Source: Datura wrightii (taxonomy: Eukaryota > Streptophyta > Magnoliopsida > Solanales > Solanaceae). Taken from it: 64,000 nucleotides of DNA. Below the pieces are notes generated by a model. That model had not been told where the DNA came from. It was given only the letters and a program-made list of their open reading frames with translations, and did no database searches. Positions 1 to 10,512 of this stretch are shown here, piece after piece (position 1 is the stretch's first letter; each line of letters starts with the position of its first letter). Location of the stretch: NCBI GenBank assembly GCA_035772735.1, contig JASDFA010000018.1, forward strand, positions 136,157,501 to 136,221,500. Reading direction: 5' to 3'. The position numbers were made by a program, and so were the translations under genes.

Positions 1-1220
1 ACTAGGTGCATAGATTCCAACTCTAAAGGCAATTCCAGCTCATAAGCTACCTTGCCAATTCGCTTTAGAATTCTGTAGGGTCCCACATATCTCAGACTGA
101 GCTTTCTTTTCTTTCCAAATCTCATTACCCCTTTCAAGGGTGAAATTTTTAGGTAAACCCAATCATCCACAGCAAACTCCAATTCTCTTCTCCTTACATC
201 AACATAAGATTTTTGATAGCTCTGAGCTGTTCTCAATCGTTCTATTATAAGTTGTACCTTCTACATAGATTCATGAATAGATTCTGGCCCAATTAAAGTA
301 GCTTCACCAACCTCAAACCATTCGATGGGAGATCTGCACCTCCTACCATACAATGCCTCAAACAGGGCAACTAGATACTGGAGTGGTAGCTGTTGTTGTA
401 AGTGAACTTGATGAGAGGCAAGTGATCATCCCAACTACACTTGAAATCGATCACGCGTGCCCTAAACATATCTTCTATGGTCTGAATAGTCCGCTCAGCT
501 TGCCCATCAGTCTGCGGGTTAAAAGTTGTTCTGAGCTTGACCTGAGTACCAAGTCCCTTCTGAAAAGACTTCTAGAAAAGCAAGGTGATCTGGGTACCTC
601 TGTCTGAGTTAATGGATATTGGTACCCCATGAAGTCTAACCAACTCTTAGATATAAAGCATAGAATAGTTCTCAGATAAATCTGTTGTTTTAACTGGGAG
701 GAAGTGTGCTGACTTAGTCATCGATGTACTATTACCCAGATAGAATCATGCTGGTGATGAGTCTAAGGTAGACCCATAATAAAGTCCATATTTATTTTTT
801 CCCACTTCCATGTGGGTATGCTGATATCCTGCATTATACCTCCCAGTCTCTGGTGTTTAACTTTGACTTCTTGGCAGTTTTGGCACTTAGCTACAAATTC
901 AGCTATGTCTCTCTTCATGCCTTTCCACCAGTAAATATCCCATAAATCGCAGTACATTTTAGTGGCACAAGGGTGGATGGAGTATCTCGAGTTATGTGCT
1001 TCATCCAGTATCTACAATCTCAAATCACCAACGTCCGATACACACAATTTGCCCTGGTAACGGAGCACACCATCTTCCCCTTTGGATAAAGCCTCAACCA
1101 CTTTTCTGAAAACTGCTTCCTTAAGTTTAAGTAGGATGGGATCTTCATCCTGTTTGGACATAACGTCAACAACCAATAAGGAATCTAACCCACTTTCCAT
1201 TACCACTTCACCCTCAGCTG
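1..1220 (-). pseudogene. Integrase remnant of element A (C-terminus cut by window start)
   Basis: The minus strand carries an integrase with its zinc-binding region first. The ORF at 957-763 reads DIYWWKGMKRDIAEFVAKCQ followed by NCQEVKVKH, which is the CxxC half of an HHCC finger. The upstream histidines lie near 1011-958. WKWEKINMDFIMGLP at the end of that ORF is the start of the catalytic core and holds its first aspartate. Frames change after 763, but recognisable core codons continue to about 300. From 290 to 1 the C-terminal stretch rich in KLSLRYVG- and VAYELELPLE-like codons is visible. It inserts cDNA in an intact element; here stops and frameshifts make it non-functional. Confidence 0.8.
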
Positions 1221-1230
1221 AATAAACCAA

Positions 1231-1720
1231 CTACACCCCTAATCGAGCTAGCCTATGAATATCCTTCGCTAGTTCCTTTCTTCCTTCCTGAACATGAGAC
1301 ATGCTCCCCATTGATAATCTGCTCAAGGCATCAGCCACCACATTGGCTTTGCTCGGGTGATATAGTACGCTCATGTCATAGTCCTTCAGGAGCTCTAACC
1401 ACCTTCGCTGACGAAGATTTAGATCCTTTTGACTGAATACATACTGAAGGCTCTTGTGATCTGTGCAAACATCCACATGAGCACCGTATAGATAGTGTCT
1501 CCATGTTTTCAATGCAAACACCATCGCTGCCAGCTCCAAGTCATGAGTCAGATAATTCTTTTCACAAATTTTGACTTCTCTAGAGGCGTAGGCTATCACC
1601 TTGGCCCGCTGCAACAGAACACAAACGAGTCCAACTTTGGAAGCGTTACAATACACTACAAACCGATCTTGATCCTTCTGGTAGGGTCAATGCTGGAGCG
1701 GCAGTGAGTCGAGTTTTTAA
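1231..1720 (-). pseudogene. RNase H remnant of element A
   Basis: The 141-codon open stretch 1656-1231 contains the RNase H core: YCNAS (the first acidic residue is now N), KNYLTHDLELAA, CTDHKSLQYVF and VVADALSRLSMGS. It is followed by the tether leading to integrase. In the family this domain degrades the RNA strand after minus-strand synthesis. The D-to-N change at the first catalytic position and the frameshift from RT just upstream suggest that it is dead. Confidence 0.82.
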
Positions 1721-2640
1721 CTCCTGGAAACTCTTCTCACATGCATTTGACCACTGAAATTTCACCTTCTTCTGAGTCAGCCTAGTCAAAGCGGATGCTA
1801 TAGAAGCAAAACCTTCCACAAAGCGTCGGTAATACCCGGGTAGACCCAAGAAACTTCTGATTTTGGTTGGGGAGGTAGGTCTAGTCCAGTCTTTCACTAC
1901 TTCTATTTTTTGAGGATCAACTCTGATACTTTCACTCGAGACCATGTGACCCAAGAATGTCACGGACTTTAACCAGAATTGGCATTTGCTGAACTTGGCG
2001 AACAAATGGCAGTCCTTGATTGTCTGAAGCACTATGCTCAGTTGATTAGCATGCTCTTCCTCATTCCAGGTGTATACCAGAATGTTGTCAATAAACACAA
2101 AGAAGAACATATCCATATACTTCTTGAAGACTCTATTAATCAAGTCCATAAAGGCTGCAGGGGCATTTTTAGTTCGAAGGACATAACCACAAACTCGTAG
2201 TGACCATACCGAGTCCAGAAAGTTGTTTTTGGTATGTCACACTCTTTGACTCTTAGTTGATGATATCTCGACCTAAGATCTATTTTGGAGAAATAGCTGG
2301 CTCCCCGATGTTTGTCAAACCAGTCATCAATTTTGGGTAGGGGATACTTGATCTTGACTGTGACATTATTCAACTGACGGTATTCGATGCACATTCTGAC
2401 AGTACCAACTTCGCACAAATAATACTGGAGCACCCCAAGGAGAGATGTTGTGTTTGATAAAACCCTTATCAAGAAGATCGTTTAGCTGCTCCTTCAACTC
2501 CTTAAGTTCATCTGGAGCTATTTTGTAAGGAAGGATGGAGATGGGCTGAGTATGTGGGAGAAGGTCTATACCGAAGTCGATTTTCAGTTCAGGAGGAACT
2601 CTGGGAGGATCTTCGGGAAACACACCAGGAAATTCGCTTA
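1721..2640 (-). pseudogene. Reverse transcriptase remnant of element A, spread over three frames
   Basis: Three overlapping minus-strand pieces make up the RT. 2623-2366 has the entry region (KIDFGIDLLPHTQPIS, LLDKGFIKHNISPWGAPVLF). 2472-2140 has RMCIEYRQLN, YPLPKIDDWF and YFSKIDLRSRYHQLRV. 2149-1646 has VFIDNILVYT, GHMVSSESIRVDPQKIEVV and IRSFLGLPGYYRRFVEGF. The catalytic pair, usually DD in FIDDIL, reads DN. At least two frameshifts separate the pieces. The enzyme copies element RNA into cDNA in intact relatives. Confidence 0.85.
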
Positions 2641-2769
2641 CAACAGCGACTGACTAGATAGTTGGGTTCTCAGAGTTGGAATTTATGAATCGAACTAGAT
2701 GATAGATACATACCTTAGAGACAATCTTCTGGGCCTTAAGGTAGGAAATAAACTAACCCTTAGGTGCTG

Positions 2770-3150
2770 AACTACTACCTGTCCATTCTAAAGCTGGCTC
2801 ATTAGGGAATTGAAACCTGACGAACCTAGTTTTGCATTCGACTGAGGCATAACCGAAGTGTAACCAATCCATGTAAAGAATGAGGTCGAAGTCACCTTGT
2901 ATAACTCTACAAGGTCAACTGGAATAACTTTATTGAGGATTGAGACTGGGCAGTTTCTATACACCCGACTGGCTCTAAATGACTCGCCAATTGGGGTAGA
3001 GACTGAGAATGGTTTCGAGGGGACCTCTGGACTGATATCAAATTGGATTGCTACATAGGGAGTCACGAATGAAAGTGTGGCTCTTGGATATGGTAAGGCA
3101 TAAGCATCTAGATGAAAAAGGCGTAACATACTTATGGCTACGTTGGGTGA
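2770..3150 (-). pseudogene. Retropepsin-like protease remnant of element A
   Basis: The ORF 3129-2788 reads YPRATLSFVTPYVAIQFDIS and then VSTPIGESFRASRVYRNCPV. Chromoviral proteases have DPGATLSF-like residues at the active site. Here the aspartate position is Y and the glycine is R (bases 3082-3090). The downstream part, close to VDLVELYKVTSTSFFTWIGY, corresponds to the usual FDVILGMDWL flap region but is altered. Element E carries the same YPRATLSF reading. Confidence 0.75.
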
Positions 3151-3269
3151 GCTCTTCTAATCCTGACGAGAAGGCAATGCGTGAAAATAATTTTGGCGCT
3201 GACTGTCAACCATACCTAAAGTGTTGGCCTGTTGAGCTGGTCGGCCTGCTGGAGCTGCTGAAGTAGTGG

Positions 3270-4300
3270 ATTGTGACCTTCCACATCCTGCTGACGAGTA
3301 TTCCTTAAGTTGATGACCAAGCTCTCAAAAACCAAAAAAGCCCTCTCGACCCTGAAGACACTCTCCTTGGGTGGTTCTTGCCACACTTAGGTCAAGCTGG
3401 AGACCTGTTGCTAGCACTGTAGCTCTGAGACTGAGAGTCAAATGCTCCACCCCTCCAATCCTAGTGGGACCGAAAGGTAGGGGTGTTTGATGAGCTAGGT
3501 GTTGGAGCCCTCTGTTGCTGCTATAGGCGTTTACTACCGCCAGACCTCAGGCGGCCATAATCTGATTGGCCAGTCCTTGCGCGCTTGTTCTTTCACTCCA
3601 TGTACCTCAGTTTTTCTGCCTCAATCTGCTGGCCATTGACAATAACGTTGGATAGGTCAATATCCTTAATTAGCATTGTTGTCCTGCACTCTCTGAGGAC
3701 CAGGTTCGACACCGCACTAACAAACTTCAACATGCGAGCCCTTGGCTCGACCACCATATATGTAGTATTTGGACAACCTGGTGAACTCAAGAGAATATTC
3801 TTCTACCATCTAGTTTCCCTATCTAGAATTCATGAACTCCACTACTTTTGCCTCCTTGATCTCCTGAGTGAACTCCTCACATTAAACAGTTCTGGCTTCT
3901 GCTAGCCTCCCCTCCTTCCACTGTTCATACTAGGCCTAGGCTACCCCTTTCAGTTGGTAGGCAGCCAAGTCGGCACTCTCTGTGGGACTGACACCCATAA
4001 TTCGAGCGATCATTTTAATCTCATCCACGAACCCTTGTGGGGTCCTCTCCCACCTTAGATCCATGAAAATCCAAAGGCTTAACCAAGTGAAGTCCCTCAC
4101 ACAGGCAGTTGCTGCAGACCCATTATTTTTGATTGGAACCACCTCCTTGTTCACCTGATTGGTAACCATCTGAGCGAGCAGTTGGATAGCCGCCCTAAAT
4201 TGGCGGTGCACACTGAGTAATCGTGAGGGACTACTGGAGCTAGTGGGGTAGGTTGTTCAGCATTACCAGCCCTTCTTCCATTACCACGTCATAGAGGCAT
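3270..4300 (-). pseudogene. Gag remnant of element A
   Basis: The likely start is ATG at 4300-4298 (MPL, then a stop at codon 4, then RGNGRRAGNAEQPT). The capsid-like part includes WERTPQGFVDEIKMIARIMG with VSPTESADLAAYQLKG (near 4050-3936). A second block is EPRARMLKFVSAVSNLVLRE and CRTTMLIKDIDLSN (3790-3593). Near 3400-3330 a degraded zinc knuckle, PKCGKNHP, is visible. Gag packages the RNA into particles. Stops and frameshifts are frequent. It sits between the primer site and the protease, as expected. Confidence 0.75.
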
Positions 4301-4501
4301 AATTCTCTGAAACGAAATAGAGCACGAGTTAGGAGAATGGTTCTGGAATTGAATTTCAATGCCCGAAAAAGAGTATGAATAAAAGGGAGTTTTCCTAATA
4401 ACATCTCGCAGCCTTTCCATCATAAGTGTGGCATGCTTTAGACCCATGAAAAGGACTCTATTCGATGCGGATTTTAAACATCCAAGGATACTCTAAACCT
4501 G

Positions 4502-4513
4502 GCTCTTATACAA
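4502..4513 (-). promoter_or_regulatory. Primer binding site of element A (degenerate, tRNA-iMet type)
   Basis: The minus strand reads TTGTATAAGAGC just inside the LTR edge. It matches TGGTATCAGAGC, the complement of the initiator tRNA-Met 3' end, at 10 of 12 positions. It lies 4 nt from the inferred LTR end at 4518. Confidence 0.65.
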
Positions 4514-4517
4514 AATT

Positions 4518-5684
4518 TGTCATGCCCTGAACTTACTTCCTCGATGGAACACGACACTTGGAGTCACAAGTAACCCCAAGTTAACCCCTGGTCTATCATG
4601 CACTGGAATTCTGAGTAAACCTTTAAATATATATATACAATGGAAGCATTAAAGTAAAATATAAAACATTTATTAGAATGAAAATGATTCATAAAGTTTG
4701 AATACATTTGAGTAAAACTATAAATCTTGAAATAACCTAAGTATGTGTCTAAAAGCCACTACAACTAATGAGTTTCTAGGACAAGCCCCCAGCTAACTCC
4801 AAATCTAAATAGCACAAAATAAAACTGAATAAAGTAATCTTCGTTCTCAAAAGATGAGAATTCACCAAATAGAAAAGTTGTGGTCTTTCGAGAGCGATCA
4901 ACTAGTGAGGCTGAGATTGAGATCCTATAGTTGTATCACAAAATGATATAGCATAAAATAAGTGTCAGTACTTTGAATGTACTGTGTAATTGAGAGAAAC
5001 CTACACAAGAGATAAATTGTTTAACTGAAAAGACATGCAACGACCAACTGAAACTACTGAACTAAATAACTGTAATAACTGAGATGGTCTAAAAGACCCT
5101 GTCTGATGGTCAAGAACATGCCTTAAATCGTAGGTACTGATCTTAACTGATCTTAAACTAAACTAAGCTGACTAGTGGGAGAGTCTATAACTTACATATA
5201 ACCACGTGAGCTAGATGTGGAGTCAGATGTATACACCCCCTCGGTAGGACCCAGTATACCTTGCCAGGGTATAGAGGCATGAACTGGGTGATCACAAGAG
5301 TCTGGGCCCATGAGGCCAATAAACTGTAACCTAAAATGGCAACGTGGTTCTAGCAACCTGGGATAGTCATAGACTACTCCCATTGGATAGTAATAGACTA
5401 AACATTAAGATGATAGCTCGAAACTAGGGAAAAATACTAGTTAGGAATACCTATTTAGAAAAACCCTAAAAGTCTTATCGAACCGAATTATGGAATTGGG
5501 ATCTAAGACTGGCCAGAGCTGCTTATCTAGAAGTGTCTCCACCTTCAAACGAACAAGATGTAATCTATAACTGGTGTCCTAAGCCTGGTCAGAGCTGCAT
5601 ATCCGAAAGAGTCATGACTCAGTTCTGAGTCTGATTTTGGTATCTGGGAGTTACTACTAACACCTTAGGAATTTATGTAGTCGT
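4518..5684 (-). repeat. 5' LTR of element A, inner part (interrupted by B1)
   Basis: It begins TGTCATGCCC on the + strand, so the LTR ends in CA on the minus strand, next to the primer site. It is clearly collinear, in reverse, with the solo LTR at 38909-41331. For example, the segment around the phrases for 'actagtgggagagtct' and 'aggacccagtatacc' at 5170-5280 matches 40540-40650. It stops at 5684, where B1 begins, and resumes at 14469. Confidence 0.85.
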
Positions 5685-7101
5685 TGTTCGGGTCTGTTAT
5701 ATGGGTATATAACTACACACAAGTGAACGTGGTCGAACAACTAGTAAGTGGCTTTAGTAAGCCAAGTATCGAACCCACAGGGACTTGGATGAAGTGCAAT
5801 CTGCTCAAGTGTACTATATTTTACTTCTAAAAATGCAGACAACAGTGTAACCAAGAAGTTGATAGTTTGTTTTATAATTTTTATACTAAAGCTAAAACAA
5901 TTATCTACTTTGAATCTTAACTATGAATGAGAGCATGCTGAGGTTAAACGAACATGTAATGAAATTGATTATCATCATAATTTGGTTAATCTTTTCCTCC
6001 AGTTGCTAGCCAAGAACTATTTCCAAGAGATTAAAATTCTCATATTTAACCTCACTTAAGAATCATGAACAATCCACCTACATTTCTGTGATTAAATGCA
6101 ATTCATGTTCTAGCCATACAAATCCAGTTCCTAAATTGACTAATACGACTTTCAAGTATATTTCTATCGTGAAAGTAAATCAATTCCCAATTTTCCCAAA
6201 TCAAGTAAAGATCATATCCTATTAATTCACAACTTTCCAATTTCTTGCTCTCTCGAGTGAAACCGGACTTTTTAGATGTACAATAATGTAGGCCACACAT
6301 TAATGCAGTAAGAACAAGAATTAATAGAACAACATGGAAGAAAAGATAAAAACCAAAGAATCAATGATCACATTTCATCGCAATTGTTCATAACCTCAGC
6401 AAGAAGAGGAATTAGCCACTCGTTTGTGGATTAAACATCTTTAAGTGAGTGTTAATCATACAAGCAATTGAATTCAAGAAGAAAGAAAGAGAGAAAAAAC
6501 CGTGATATTTTCGTCCCTCAACTGCCTGTAACCCACGTTCTTGCTCCACCAAGTCAGAATATTGAAAAATGAACCTAAGTGTTCTATTTATACTGCTGGG
6601 AATTTTTCCCGGAATAATGAGCAACGTGTCCCAGAGTGCATCGCGGAGCACTGCCTCCGTGACACGCTACAGACGCAGACCCTCACTGGAACTGGGGGTC
6701 CAGGAATTAAAGCTCAACGTGGCACGGCGTGCAACGCGGAGCCAAGCCACCGTGCCACGGACCAGACGCGGACCCTCTCTGGAATTTGGGCGAAATTTCC
6801 CTATCCAGGCAGAAGGCTTCCGCGATGGCAGCGTGACACGGCTCCATCGCGGAGCCCCTTTAATTCATGCTATCCAATGCCTTGTTCCTTGCTCGCATCC
6901 AAGTCCAACCTCGATATCCTCCAACATGCATTTTAGCTTCCCGAAATTACATTTTACCTGCAAAACAATGCTAATCATGTTGGTTAGTATAAATTCACAT
7001 TTTATTACCAATTACATGAGAATGTATACACATTGGTAGATAAACAAGGCTAAAATGGTACTTTTGAGTATCACTTGGGCGTATAAATTTGCCCAAGATC
7101 A
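5685..7101 (-). repeat. 3' LTR of B1
   Basis: This is a 1417-bp LTR running from TGTTCGGGTCTG to GCCCAAGATCA on the + strand. It matches the right LTR along its whole length with scattered substitutions, many of them G/A or C/T. It contains the TATA-like box (6584-6592) and GC-rich hairpin modules (about 6615-6860). Confidence 0.92.
6584..6592 (-). promoter_or_regulatory. TATA box in the B1 3' LTR
   Basis: The minus strand reads TATAAATAG. The same box occurs at the same place in both B3 LTRs, the B1 5' LTR and B4. The GC-rich hairpin modules lie immediately upstream in the reading direction, so they belong to U3. Confidence 0.6.
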
Positions 7102-7102
7102 C

Positions 7103-7116
7103 TTACCCCACACTTA
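7103..7116 (-). promoter_or_regulatory. Polypurine tract of B1, adjoining the 3' LTR
   Basis: The coding strand reads TAAGTGTGGGGTAA and ends 1 nt before the LTR. This is the expected position of the plus-strand primer. The same core recurs at 8875-8886 and 9251-9263. Confidence 0.7.
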
Positions 7117-8874
7117 AATCCTTGTTCTTCCTTGAACAACAATCCTACACTTCATGCAATTTACATGCCAACCTCGCTACTTTTTTTTGACACTTTAGGC
7201 TACGGTCATACCGATTATTCAATACAGCAAATCATCAAGAAAACATGCATGGTCTTATCAATGCAATCACCTTCAATACATCAAGACCCCCTAGACTTTA
7301 AAAATTGACTCTCGATATTGGCAAACTCATGCAAATCAGCTGATCAAGATATCCGACACGAAAATTAATCTTTCATCAAGCATGTGCCCTCACAACACAA
7401 GAGAATCTTCCCCTTTTTGCTCTCTCAAGAATTAAAGCAGGGGCATGTAAACACAATTTCGCTCTCTCTCCCAAAAGAATTCACATGCATCATGTCATGA
7501 CCCATAAGCTTGCCCTTAGTGTATTACTCCACTAATATAAAGAAGTGTGATGTAAGATCACGTAGGACTTCAACTGGTTGTAATGGAAGCTACGGAACTA
7601 GTAAATATTAGATTAGCCAATAATAGCCACTAGCATCCTTAAGCGCCTTCTCAACACATCCCATCAACTCATGGACATTGTTTCTTTTTCTTCATCATCC
7701 CATTCTTGATGTTTTTCTTTAGTTTGGCCCATCATATTAAGCACACTTGACACAACAACAAAGATTATTCGTGCACCTTCATTATAGTTTATTTATTACA
7801 AGTGCACCTTCAACCTTTTCTTTTCTTCTCTCACTCTGCTTTTCTTTTTCTTTTCACCATTCTCACTCTTCGACACTTCGGGAAAATGATTTTCTCTTCT
7901 TAAGCGCTTAAGAGTTTTGTATAGACTTTACGGCTAATGAAAAGAAGGAATTAAGCTCGGTTTACACTTTATGACAAAAGAGAAAAAAAAATAGGCTAAA
8001 GGCTCAACGGGCTGACTAGGGTATACAATCAAGGTGGGTACAACAAGGAAAAATAGAAACTCTCGGTTAAAACAAAGAAATGCCTACATCCTTTCCTATA
8101 ATACACCTCCTTCATTTCATTTTGTACACACACCAGGCAAGTTCTAGACACTTCACAATAGCATGGAACAACAACACCTCACTTCACACTTTTTTGCACA
8201 TGCTCAATTCAAGATGTATTCACAGACTCTTCAATCAGCTAATTACAGGAATTCAAACATTAAGCCTCAATCACACTGAATCGAACTCTATGGCCTAGGT
8301 ATCTCAACTTATTTACAAAGTTGCATTCTTTCATACGAATCGCCTTTGCATTTTAAATATCATGTACAACACGCAACCAGAATTTCACAACCATACAGTA
8401 ACTACAGGTTTTGGGATGCAACCCACCAAAGAAAAAAAATGAAAAATAATTGAAAAAAATCTACTCCTAACGACTACATTTCCCTTAAGACGGTCGTCAT
8501 CCATCCATCATAGGGAACGGTCACTACTATGACTTCGGTTCAGTGGAACCATTCTCGATAAAAGAACCGAAAACAAACGCCGAGAAACCCAAGAAGTAAA
8601 AAAGTGTTGAAAATATCGATCATTTCAATAGAAAAAATATGTACAAAATATTTTGAATTTTTTTTTAAAAAAAAATATCGATCATTTCGACAACAAAAAT
8701 ATGTACAAAATCAGCTAGCAACATTCAGCAACACACATCAATTTCACATAAATTTACAAATACAAAACAACAACTTAACAATTCACAACTCACAGGGAAC
8801 ACAAAATTTCACATGCACGATAACAAATGAGAGCATACATACAAAACAGCACAGCCCAGCACCTAACTACTCCA
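7117..8874 (-). other. B1 spacer between ORF3 and the 3' LTR, non-coding
   Basis: This AT-rich stretch has no credible ORF. It is collinear with 19624-21310 (B2) and 24733-26428 (B3). It holds a perfect 16-bp palindrome TCTTAAGCGCTTAAGA at 7898-7913. I see no gene in it. Confidence 0.7.
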
Positions 8875-8886
8875 ACCCCACACTTA
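8875..8886 (-). promoter_or_regulatory. Second purine-rich motif of B1, downstream of ORF3
   Basis: The coding strand reads TAAGTGTGGGGT. It lies 69 nt after the ORF3 stop. B2 (21311-21322) and B3 (26429-26440) have it at the same spacing. It resembles the polypurine tract next to the LTR. Confidence 0.55.
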
Positions 8887-8954
8887 GCTCGATCACTGTC
8901 CCCAGTGTTCACAAAAATTAACATAGCACAAAATCGTGTGGTGGAACTCCCTGA

Positions 8955-9182
8955 TCAGTCAAAGTATTCCACTTCTTCGTCGGATGCTGCTGCTTCATCT
9001 CCCATGTCTGAATCGCCCCCGTCATCTTCATCGGAATCCACATCGGAGTCCTCCCGACGTGTCTCCTCATTTGTGGGGACATCATCATCTGTGGCCCTAC
9101 AAATGCTGGCCCCACTCGGCATAGAGCCCTGGCGTTTTCGCCGAAGGGGTAGTCTAGCTCGAGCTGCCATTTTACCTGTCAA
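8955..9182 (-). pseudogene. ORF3 remnant of B1: start fused to the acidic tail by internal deletion
   Basis: The 75-codon open frame starts MTGKMA like B3 ORF3 and ends in the same acidic tail (DSDVDSDEDDGGDSDMGDEA, then EVEYFD). Compared with B3, about 1004 bp are missing between two TGCCAT hexamers (junction 9165-9170). The residues just after the junction are read in a shifted frame (LPLRRKRQGSMPSGASICRA). A later 1-bp loss before DDDVP puts the acidic tail back in frame. The transposon-protein core is gone, so any product would be a basic segment plus an acidic tail. It is probably non-functional. Confidence 0.75.
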
Positions 9183-9250
9183 CCCAAGTAGACAAGATAA
9201 ATGTTAAGCTAACGAATATTAACTTCGGCTAAGGTCGGGTTAAGCTAGGT

Positions 9251-9263
9251 TACCCCACACTTA
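9251..9263 (-). promoter_or_regulatory. Third purine-rich motif of B1, upstream of ORF3
   Basis: The coding strand reads TAAGTGTGGGGTA, 81 nt before the ORF3 ATG that corresponds to MASRQ in B3. B2 (22695-22707) and B3 (27811-27822) have the same motif at the same distance. Confidence 0.55.
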
Positions 9264-10460
9264 GTCCTTAGCTACAGTTACAACAATACGGCAAGATTAT
9301 CTTTATTTACACACAATAACCAACAATACAATCATGCTTAGTGCGTTCGAAAAAATTCGATGGTATATCTTCTCGGTACTACTCAGACTTCGTACAGCCA
9401 AGCACAATCAGTACCATCGCTAACATTTTACCCATCACACTTAGCAAGGAAAAACAAAGAAACGAAAACAACAACAAAAATTTATCTACACGAACCTATA
9501 CAACCAACCAAATTCTTACAAATTTCAACATTCCCTTAACCCGAGAATCCGTCGTTCTATTAACGTCCTAACAATTAGTACATCGACTCATCTCAATCAA
9601 CATGTACATCCAGGCTTGAAACTCACAAGTTCACTACATTTTCAACTTTAAATTCAAAATACAAGCCCCAGAATTGATATTATCAAGCAAATTCGATTAA
9701 TTTATGCAATTGACGAGTTCAAGCAATCATAACAACATTCCGAACACTCATCAACAACAATTCAATTGAATTCAAGATTAATTTCTACTTAGGGCAATTT
9801 AGCTCACCTCACATGCTCAATATCGAAGAAATTCGACGAGAATTTGAGAGAAAATCGAAAAACATACCTTGACTTTTAAGAATCGAAGAAAACTTGTTGA
9901 ATTTCTTGGCCTACTTCGTGTCACGTTGATGGGGGATGGGTTTTGGGGGGTTTGGTCGCGGAGAGAATGAAAAACAAGGGAAAAGGGAGGGTTTTTGGGG
10001 TTAAAAAGTAGGGAAATCGCGCGGGTCACCCGGCGACCCAGTGTGACCCATCGCGATATACACGGCAAGGTGTCACGGAGTGCATCGCGGTGCACTGCCT
10101 CTGTGACACAGAGTCATCGCGAGCCTGTTCTGGAAATTTTTAAAAAATCCAGATTATACCTCAACGTGTAACGGAGGTAACGCGGAGGTCCACCTCCGTG
10201 ACACGGAGCTGTCGCCCCAGCTCACTGTTTTGCCACTTTTTGTTAATTTTCATACCTCGACTTTTCCTTCGCAATTTCGTGCATATTTTTCTCCGTTTGA
10301 CCTGAAATTCATTTCACTATACAAAATTGGTTAGAATTATAGGTTTCACTCTAAATACAAATAAAACAAAAACTAAAACGAAAAGTTTTGTAGTAAATCA
10401 AGAAAAAGAAAAAGAAAAGAAAAATCTATTTACACTTTACAAAAAGAAAGAAAATTTTTT
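9264..10460 (-). other. B1 spacer between the gag-protease stop and ORF3
   Basis: This is non-coding. 9264-9990 is AT-rich. About 10010-10215 is GC-rich and holds two hairpin modules (GTGTCACGGAG...CTCTGTGACAC type). 10320-10460 is A-rich. The same layout occurs in B3 at 27823-29012. Confidence 0.7.
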
Positions 10461-10512
10461 CACGGGTTGCCTCCCGTGCAGTGCCTGGTTTACCGTCGCG
10501 GCTCGACGTCGT
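10461..10512 (-). other. Conserved hairpin-forming element just after the B1 gag-protease stop
   Basis: The + strand CACGGGTTGCCTCCCGTG has 6-bp self-complementary arms, followed by GTCGCGGCTCGAC with 4-bp arms. It is nearly unchanged in B3 (29013-29064) and recognisable in B2 (33503-33552), although the flanks have diverged. Confidence 0.55.

Noticed and set aside
6541..7039. Overlapping + strand ORFs (131 and 156 codons) in the B1 LTR, repeated near 13908-14406
   Set aside because: They read the antisense of the GC-rich hairpin modules inside an LTR. They recur only because the LTR is repeated, and the composition (R, T, P rich) reflects the modules.
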